Part shown: positions 13,167 through 18,234 of the stretch, piece after piece | Numbering within the stretch: the stretch's first letter is position 1 | Layout of the letters: the number at the start of each line of letters is the position of its first letter | NCBI GenBank assembly: GCA_900544945.1 | Contig: UQXG01000031.1 | Coordinates: forward strand, 1 to 18,234 | DNA: 18,234 bases | Origin: an uncultured Eubacteriales bacterium | GTDB lineage: Bacteria; Bacillota; Clostridia; Oscillospirales; Oscillospiraceae | Direction: 5' to 3' | The notes under the pieces: generated by a model | What the model was told of the DNA's origin: nothing | Databases searched by the model: none | What the model saw: only the letters and a program-made list of their open reading frames with translations | Translations under genes and position numbers: made by a program

Positions 13167-13946
13167 ATGAACGCAGTGAAACGAGGAACGGAAATTTTTA
13201 TCAGCGTGGTGCTGTGGGCGGTGATCCTGCTGGCGGCTCTGTTCGCTTTCACCACCCTGGCAACCCGGGATACCAATCAGGTGGCTTCCCTGGCGGGCTA
13301 TACCCCCCTGACGGTGGCATCCGACTCCATGTCCCCCACCTTCCGGGCGGGAGATCTGATTATCATCCGCAAGTGCGACCCGCAGACGCTGAAAGAGGGA
13401 GATATCGTTACCTTCCACACCATCATCAACAATGAGTTCGCCCTGAATACCCACCGGATTACGGAAATCCAGGATCTGGGCGGCGCCCGGAACTATGTGA
13501 CCAAGGGCGACAACAACGAGCTTGCCGATATCCACATGATTGCCGACGGGGACATCGTGGGCAAATATGTATGCCATCTAGCGGGCTTCGGCAAGGTGAT
13601 GAGCTTCCTGTCCAGCAGTCTGGGCTTCCTGCTTGTCATCGTGCTGCCCCTGCTGATTTTCTTCATCTACCAGGTGTATCACCTGATCACCGTGTCCATT
13701 GATCTCAAGAAGGCCATCGCCGTGGAGACTGCCCGGGAGCAGGCGCAGGCGGCCCAGGCCGCGGCGCAGTCCGCCCCTAAGCCTGAGGAGAAAACCAACA
13801 CCGATGCCATTCTGGCGGAGGCTGCCCAGGCAAAGGCCGAGGCGGAGAAGGCCAGAGCGGAGGCGCAGGCTGCACTGGCGGAAGCAAAGCGTTTGAAGGA
13901 AGAGGCCGCCAAGGCCGTACAGGCGGCGGGGGAGCGGAATGAGTGA
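13167..13946 (+). CDS. SipW-type signal peptidase I with a coiled-coil tail
   Basis: This 259-residue membrane protease is of the archaeal/ER-like S26B type, which uses a Ser-His pair instead of Ser-Lys. An N-terminal membrane helix (about 10-30) precedes the catalytic serine in ASDSMSP (Ser54). NTHRI supplies His96, and KGDNN supplies the conserved acidic residue Asp115. A second membrane helix follows at about 152-175. SipW removes TYAWF-type signals in Bacillus, so the exported proteins upstream are its likely substrates. Unusually, a further 80 cytoplasmic residues form an Ala/Glu/Lys-rich coiled coil (about 178-255). This resembles in composition the coil of the protein at 15625. AAGGAAGG precedes the ATG. 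The gene overlaps the AAA+ gene by 8 nt, so the two are translationally coupled. Confidence 0.85.
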   Translation: MNAVKRGTEIFISVVLWAVILLAALFAFTTLATRDTNQVASLAGYTPLTVASDSMSPTFRAGDLIIIRKCDPQTLKEGDIVTFHTIINNEFALNTHRITEIQDLGGARNYVTKGDNNELADIHMIADGDIVGKYVCHLAGFGKVMSFLSSSLGFLLVIVLPLLIFFIYQVYHLITVSIDLKKAIAVETAREQAQAAQAAAQSAPKPEEKTNTDAILAEAAQAKAEAEKARAEAQAALAEAKRLKEEAAKAVQAAGERNE

Positions 13947-15582
13947 TTTTCTGAAATTTGCCTTTGAGGTCATCTCTCAGGTGGTTTACAACATTGCCCA
14001 GCTGATCGCGGCGGTTGTGCGGCTGTTCATCACCGGCTGGGGGCAGTACTTTACCATTTTCTTTACCTATTTCGGCACGCTGAGCTTTCCGGCGAAGCTT
14101 CTGGCCATTATCCTGATGCTGATTCTCATCGCCGTGCCCATTCTGGCAATTGTGCTGCTGGTGCGGGCGGTGCGCCTGCGCCGGAAGCTGAAGGGCGACA
14201 AGGAGGACAACGCCGAGCTTTATCGGGAGATCGGCAAGCTGAACCGGCAGGTGCTGAACCTGATTGACGAGAAGAACAAGATTCTGGCGCTGAAGGTCAG
14301 CAGCATCGGCGGCACCGAGCGGGTGCCCTACGCCGGGGCTTCTGCCCTGCTGGACGACGCCATCCCCACGCTGGGCAATGTGACGGGTCATGCCGCCCCG
14401 GCGGTGGCCGGTGTCGGCGGCGAGATCGCCAACGCCCAGATTACCATCCAGAACGGCAATCTGCACGGTGAAGCCAAGGAGGGCGAGGTAGTCGCCCCCG
14501 AATCCAGCCGGTTCCCCAAGCTGACCCTGGTGGACGAAAAGTATGCCGATTATGTCCGGCCTGTCTTTGACGATCAGATTACCCTGGAGGAGCTGGTGGA
14601 GGACTACCGGCTCTTCGCTTGCAGCCAGATGCACCTGTATTACTCCCCGGAGATCATCCGCCGTTTTGTGGCGGGCATGGCTTCCTCCAAGCTGCTGATT
14701 CTGGAAGGTATTTCCGGTACCGGTAAAACCAGCCTTCCCCATTCCTTCAGCCGCTTCCTGGAAAATCCTGCCACCATGGTTTCCGTCCAGCCCTCCTACC
14801 GGGACCGGACGGAGCTGCTGGGCTACTTCAACGAATTCTCCAAGCGGTTCAACGAGACCGAGTTCCTCCGGGCTCTGTATGAGGCAGGCTACCGGGAAGA
14901 GCCCAGCATGGTGATTCTGGACGAAATGAACCTGGCGAGAATCGAATACTATTTTGCTGAAATGCTCTCCGTACTGGAAATGCCCAGCCATGACGAGTGG
15001 GTGCTTGACCTGGTGCCCACCGCCTGGGACAAGGATCCCAAGCACCTGTTCGACGGCAAGATTCAGGTGCCGGATTCCATCTGGTTCATCGGCACCGCCA
15101 ACAACGACGATTCCACCTTTACCATTACCGATAAGGTCTACGACCGTGCCATGCCCATTGAGCTCAACGATCGGGCGGCGGCCTTTACCTGCGATCCCCA
15201 GCCGCCCTGCCATATTACGAGCAGCCACCTGATGGCCCTGTTCGCCAAGGCCAAGCAGGAGCATCCCATCAGCGAGGCTTCCATTGCCAAGCTCGATAAG
15301 CTGGACGGGTACCTACAGACCCGGTTCAAGCTGGCCTTCGGCAACCGTATCATCAAGCAGATGTACGACTTCGTGCCGGTATATGTGGCCTGCGGCGGCA
15401 GCGAGCTGGACGGCATGGATTACATCGTGGCCCGGAAGGTGCTCAAGAAGCTGGAAAGCCTGAACGTTACCTTCGTCCGGGACGAGATCAAGAGCCTGAT
15501 CGAGTACATTGAGAAGATCTTCGGCAAGTCCAACATGGCCGACAGCAAGGCGTATCTTACCAGAATTCAGAATCTTTACTAA
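13939..15582 (+). CDS. Membrane-anchored McrB-like AAA+ ATPase
   Basis: A 547-residue protein. The N-terminal 80 residues are hydrophobic, with one clear membrane helix at about 53-76 and a possible second at 14-45. A short coiled coil (83-120) and a linker follow, then a MoxR/McrB-clade AAA+ domain. Walker A is GISGTGKT (257-264), Walker B VILDEMN (325-331), sensor 1 FIGTANNDDST (383-393), and the arginine finger DKVYDRA (Arg403). The McrB nucleotide signature (MNTADRS in Escherichia coli McrB) is replaced by ANNDDST, so ATP rather than GTP is more likely. It overlaps the SipW peptidase gene and is followed by a DUF2357 protein, the usual partner type of McrB-like ATPases. No methyl-DNA-binding domain is present. 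A job in building or moving surface fibres is inference. Confidence 0.8.
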   Translation: MSDFLKFAFEVISQVVYNIAQLIAAVVRLFITGWGQYFTIFFTYFGTLSFPAKLLAIILMLILIAVPILAIVLLVRAVRLRRKLKGDKEDNAELYREIGKLNRQVLNLIDEKNKILALKVSSIGGTERVPYAGASALLDDAIPTLGNVTGHAAPAVAGVGGEIANAQITIQNGNLHGEAKEGEVVAPESSRFPKLTLVDEKYADYVRPVFDDQITLEELVEDYRLFACSQMHLYYSPEIIRRFVAGMASSKLLILEGISGTGKTSLPHSFSRFLENPATMVSVQPSYRDRTELLGYFNEFSKRFNETEFLRALYEAGYREEPSMVILDEMNLARIEYYFAEMLSVLEMPSHDEWVLDLVPTAWDKDPKHLFDGKIQVPDSIWFIGTANNDDSTFTITDKVYDRAMPIELNDRAAAFTCDPQPPCHITSSHLMALFAKAKQEHPISEASIAKLDKLDGYLQTRFKLAFGNRIIKQMYDFVPVYVACGGSELDGMDYIVARKVLKKLESLNVTFVRDEIKSLIEYIEKIFGKSNMADSKAYLTRIQNLY

Positions 15583-15624
15583 TCTTCGCACGTTTTTTTA
15601 CCAAATCACACAGGGGGTGCGGCT

Positions 15625-17580
15625 ATGGCCGGAACCATCAACGATCTCTACTTAAAATATGTGAATAAGGTTGGAAAAACCCTGGAAAACGACCGGTATT
15701 TCCAATACCTTTTCGAAATGGTTCAGGCGGGCAGCACCACTTTGCGGCAGAACCACACCGTCCTGCATAAGCAGGTGGACGAGCGGTGGCTGGGGGTCAT
15801 CGAGGAAAGCCTGGATGCCCTGAACCGGATCACCGAGCATCCCCGGCGGTTTGTTACCAGCAACGAAGAGGTGGTGCCCGTGGCCCTGGCCCGGAAGATC
15901 ACCGCCGACAGCGTCCGCCATCTGAGCATGAACACCCAGTTCATTGCCAGCAGCAAGGACGGGGAAATTCAGCCCACCAAAATACTGAACGTAACCGTGG
16001 AGGAAACCTACGACCTGTATGAAAACCGGTTCATTTACCACCTGATCCAGCGGCTGGTCACCTTCATCGATAAGCGCACGGACGTGATCTTCTGGTCCAC
16101 CGGCGACGAGACCTGCAACACCCTGCAAATGCACAGCAAGGTGGACGACGCCTACGAGCAGATCGAGTACAAGCTGGAAATGAAGGTCAAAAATACCCAG
16201 AGCTTCGCGGAAAACGACAGCGACAACATGTCCGTCTTTATGCGCATCGACCGGGTGCGGCGAATGGTCATGGCTCTGCGCACCAGCGCCTTCTGCGATC
16301 TTATGAAGGGCTGCGCCAGGGTGCGAAGCCCCATCCAGCGAACCAACACCATTATGAAGGATCCGGATTACCGGGTGTGCTATCGGCTCTGGCAGTTTCT
16401 GGAGAGCTACGATGAGGTGGGCTACTCCATCGAGGAGCGGGACACCCCCCTGGAATTCGACGAGGAATACCAGATTCAGCTGTTTTCCAACCTGATTACC
16501 AACTACACGGTGTTCAAGAGCCTTCTGGAGGCCGACCCCCGGAAACTCAGCGAAATTCCCCCCAAGCGGAAAAAAATCACAAAACCCAAGTTCATCAAGA
16601 AAATCCAGGAGGAAATTGTTACCGACTACAATATCCCCGACGTGGAAGTGCGGAAGGTCATCATTGAGGAGGTGACCCAGGCCCAGCTGGACGCGGAGGC
16701 CAAGCTGGCCGAGGAAACCGCCCGCCGGGAGGAGCTGGAAGCCCAGCTTGCCGACAGTGAGAAGGCCTTCCAGGAGTACCGCTGGCAGGCGGAATTCCAG
16801 CGGGGGGAGGCCGAGCGTCAGGCGGAGGATCGGCTGGAATTTACCAAGCAGAAGGCGGAAAAGGAAAAGCAGGAGCTGCTGAGCACCCTGGAAAAGGAGA
16901 AGCGGAACGCCGCCGAAGCTCTGGCCAAGGAGCAGGAAAAGGCTGCCCGGAAGGAAGCCCAGTGGAGCGCCGAGCAGGAAAAAGCTGCCCAGGCCGCTGC
17001 CGATGCCCTGAATCAGGAAAAGGCAAAGGCTGCACAGCGGGAGGCCGAGCTGAACGCGGCCATGGAAGCCCAAAGCCAAGCGGCGGCGAAGACCCTGGCG
17101 GAAGCCAAGGAAGAAACGACCCGTCAGGCGGATGCCCATCAGGCGGCTATGGAGGCGGAAAAGAAGGCCGCCCAGGATGCCCAGGCCGCGCTGCAAGCCC
17201 AGGCTCTCGCTCGGGAGCAGACGCTGAAAGAAGAAGTCAAGGCCGCTCAGGACGATGCCTTCCAGGCTCGGTACAAGCGGCGGGAGATTACCGCCGCTCT
17301 GAAGCGGGCGGAGGCGGCGCTCAAGACTGCCCAGGAGCAGTTGGAGGCAACCAAGACCGCCGAGCAGGCGGCGCTGGCGCGGGAGCAGGAAGCCCTCGAC
17401 CGGGAACAGAAGGCACTGGAACAGGCTCGTCAGGCGGAAGCCGCCCGGGAGGAAGCCCAGGCCAGACTGGAGGAAAATACCCTTGCCCGGCGATTGGTGG
17501 ATGCCTTCACCAACCGGCGCAATCCCAAGCGGGATGCCCCAGAGGCGGAAAAATCCCGGGAAGAGGAAGAAATCAAGTAA
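15625..17580 (+). CDS. DUF2357 (McrC-like) protein with a long coiled coil in place of a nuclease
   Basis: A 651-residue protein. The first 340 residues look like a DUF2357 domain, the McrC-type partner of McrB-like ATPases. VEETYDLYENRFIYHL (125-140) fits the pattern around ENRF, and RSPIQRTNTIMKDPDYR (234-250) is reminiscent of the second conserved stretch. No PD-(D/E)xK nuclease motif follows. Instead, residues about 350-625 are an uninterrupted Ala/Glu/Gln/Lys/Arg-rich coiled coil, long enough for a rod of some 40 nm if fully helical. A basic end (NRRNPKRD) and an acidic tail close it. No signal peptide or membrane segment is seen. GGGGG precedes the ATG. It sits 42 nt after the AAA+ gene and 6 nt before a second SipW peptidase. 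The family call is from motif memory and should be tested by profile search. Confidence 0.65.
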   Translation: MAGTINDLYLKYVNKVGKTLENDRYFQYLFEMVQAGSTTLRQNHTVLHKQVDERWLGVIEESLDALNRITEHPRRFVTSNEEVVPVALARKITADSVRHLSMNTQFIASSKDGEIQPTKILNVTVEETYDLYENRFIYHLIQRLVTFIDKRTDVIFWSTGDETCNTLQMHSKVDDAYEQIEYKLEMKVKNTQSFAENDSDNMSVFMRIDRVRRMVMALRTSAFCDLMKGCARVRSPIQRTNTIMKDPDYRVCYRLWQFLESYDEVGYSIEERDTPLEFDEEYQIQLFSNLITNYTVFKSLLEADPRKLSEIPPKRKKITKPKFIKKIQEEIVTDYNIPDVEVRKVIIEEVTQAQLDAEAKLAEETARREELEAQLADSEKAFQEYRWQAEFQRGEAERQAEDRLEFTKQKAEKEKQELLSTLEKEKRNAAEALAKEQEKAARKEAQWSAEQEKAAQAAADALNQEKAKAAQREAELNAAMEAQSQAAAKTLAEAKEETTRQADAHQAAMEAEKKAAQDAQAALQAQALAREQTLKEEVKAAQDDAFQARYKRREITAALKRAEAALKTAQEQLEATKTAEQAALAREQEALDREQKALEQARQAEAAREEAQARLEENTLARRLVDAFTNRRNPKRDAPEAEKSREEEEIK

Positions 17581-17586
17581 TTGACC

Positions 17587-18192
17587 ATGAAAAAAAGCTG
17601 GTTTTTGAAAATTTTCAACGGAGCCGCCATTGCGCTGATTCTGGCGTCGGTGTTCGTGCTCCTCAGCGTGGTGCTCACCCCGGCGGGGCAGGTGCCCCAG
17701 GTAATGGGCTTCAGCGTGTTCCGGGTGCTCACCGGCAGCATGGAGCCGGAGATTCCGGAGGGCTCCCTGCTTCTGGTGAAAAAAACCGACGCGGATAGGA
17801 TTCAGATTGGGGACGTGATTTCCTTTTTCTCCCCAGATCCAACCTTGGAGGGGGCGGTGAATACCCACCGGGTGGTGGACATTCAGACGGAAAACGGCGA
17901 GAAAATCTTCCGCACCAAGGGCGATGCCAACGTGCTGGAGGATACCTACCCCGTCCGGGCGGACATGGTGGTGGGCAAGGCCATATATGTGTCCACCGGC
18001 TGGGGCAAGGCGGTAGCCGTGCTGTCCAACCCCCTGGTGTTTGGCAGTGTGATTCTGCTGCCCCTGCTGGGAATCCTGCTCTGGAACCTGTGGCACGCGG
18101 TGAAAATTGCCAGGGACTTGGCTCGGCAGGAGGAAGAGGCCGCCATCCGGCAGGCCTTGGAGGAAATCCAGGCTAAGCAAAGGAAACTCTGA
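17587..18192 (+). CDS. Second SipW-type signal peptidase I
   Basis: This encodes 201 residues from the ATG at 17587; an in-frame TTG at 17581, closer to GAGGAAG, is an alternative start. An N-terminal membrane helix covers about 12-32. The catalytic serine is in TGSMEPEIP (Ser51), the histidine in NTHRV (His94), and the acidic residue in KGDAN (Asp113). A second helix is at about 147-170, then a short charged tail, RQEEEAAIRQALEE. It is again the Ser-His type rather than the Ser-Lys housekeeping type. Unlike the first peptidase it has no long coiled tail. Two peptidases in one operon suggest different substrates, for example regular subunits and the odd TAATAAWM protein at 12341, or sorting by partner. 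A MITE-like element begins at its stop codon. Confidence 0.87.
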   Translation: MKKSWFLKIFNGAAIALILASVFVLLSVVLTPAGQVPQVMGFSVFRVLTGSMEPEIPEGSLLLVKKTDADRIQIGDVISFFSPDPTLEGAVNTHRVVDIQTENGEKIFRTKGDANVLEDTYPVRADMVVGKAIYVSTGWGKAVAVLSNPLVFGSVILLPLLGILLWNLWHAVKIARDLARQEEEAAIRQALEEIQAKQRKL

Positions 18193-18234
18193 ATAAATCG
18201 TCTGCGGCTGGATAGCGGATCTTTTGCCCCCAGT
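18190..18234 (+). repeat. Start of a third MITE-like copy, cut by the window edge
   Basis: From the peptidase stop codon on, the sequence contains AAATCGTCTGCGG, then AGCGGATCTTTTGCCCC, matching 3958-3992. As at 3943 the arm touches the stop codon of the gene before it. Confidence 0.75.

Noticed and set aside
13777..15264. Long minus-strand frame opposite the AAA+ gene
   Set aside because: The plus strand has intact Walker A, Walker B, sensor and arginine finger. The minus translation shows no domain.
13939..17580. An McrBC-type restriction (defence) system
   Set aside because: No nuclease motif, no modified-DNA-binding domain, a membrane anchor on the ATPase, and tight coupling to signal peptidases. 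Kept only as an alternative.
15652..18180. A very long open frame (842 codons) on the minus strand opposite the DUF2357 and peptidase genes
   Set aside because: Its Leu/Gly/His-rich translation is typical of the antisense of a GC-rich, Ala/Glu/Lys-coding gene. The plus-strand genes have motifs, ribosome sites and operon spacing.

Overview
The window is a GC-rich chromosomal stretch from a Gram-positive bacterium. It probably belongs to the Clostridia (Oscillospirales-like). The evidence is AGGAGG-type ribosome sites, consensus sigma-A promoters, a SipW/TasA-type surface-fibre locus, QueH instead of QueG, an HPr-like protein beside mtaB, and several families of small palindromic intergenic repeats. 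The taxonomic call is inference from gene content and style, not a database match.

Left part (1-5048), mostly housekeeping. A short HPr-like gene on the minus strand (222-458) lies opposite mtaB (648-1934, tRNA methylthiotransferase). After a repeat-filled gap comes a two-gene operon with a very good promoter: queH (2277-2822) and an RlmL-type THUMP methyltransferase (2833-3957). A 163-bp inverted-repeat element (MITE-like) starts inside the last codons of that methyltransferase. Other copies run off both window edges. A diacylglycerol/lipid kinase (4146-5048) follows.

Middle part (5257-9271). A perfect TTGACA-17-TATAAT promoter drives a PilZ c-di-GMP receptor-like gene (5319-5999). This gene is translationally coupled to a membrane-anchored protein (5996-7057) that shares its C-terminal motif with the fibre proteins downstream. 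Next comes a cysteine-free SipW-type exported protein (7446-8291) with the codon choice of a very highly expressed gene, so it is probably the major fibre subunit. Behind its terminator lies a probable type I toxin-antitoxin module. It consists of a 31-residue holin-like toxin (8715-8810, minus strand) and a short antisense RNA on the plus strand, overlapping at a shared bidirectional terminator.

Right part (9160-18192). A second strong promoter opens a long same-strand gene series. It has four more TasA/CalY-like exported proteins (9272, 10315, 11292, 12341), a SipW-type Ser/His signal peptidase with a coiled-coil tail (13167), a membrane-anchored McrB-like AAA+ ATPase (13939), a DUF2357/McrC-like protein whose nuclease end is replaced by a roughly 270-residue coiled coil (15625), and a second SipW-type peptidase (17587). 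Two of the fibre-like genes are preceded by nearly identical 177-179-nt leaders that fold into a chain of hairpins and show a compensatory base-pair insertion.

How it may work together (inference): c-di-GMP sensing (PilZ) and a membrane anchor link to a surface fibre made of one major and several minor subunits. Two dedicated peptidases process the subunits. An McrB/DUF2357-type AAA+ machine at the membrane may extrude, assemble or remodel the fibre. The combination of an AAA+/DUF2357 pair with twin SipW peptidases and TasA-like subunits is the best candidate here for an undescribed system.
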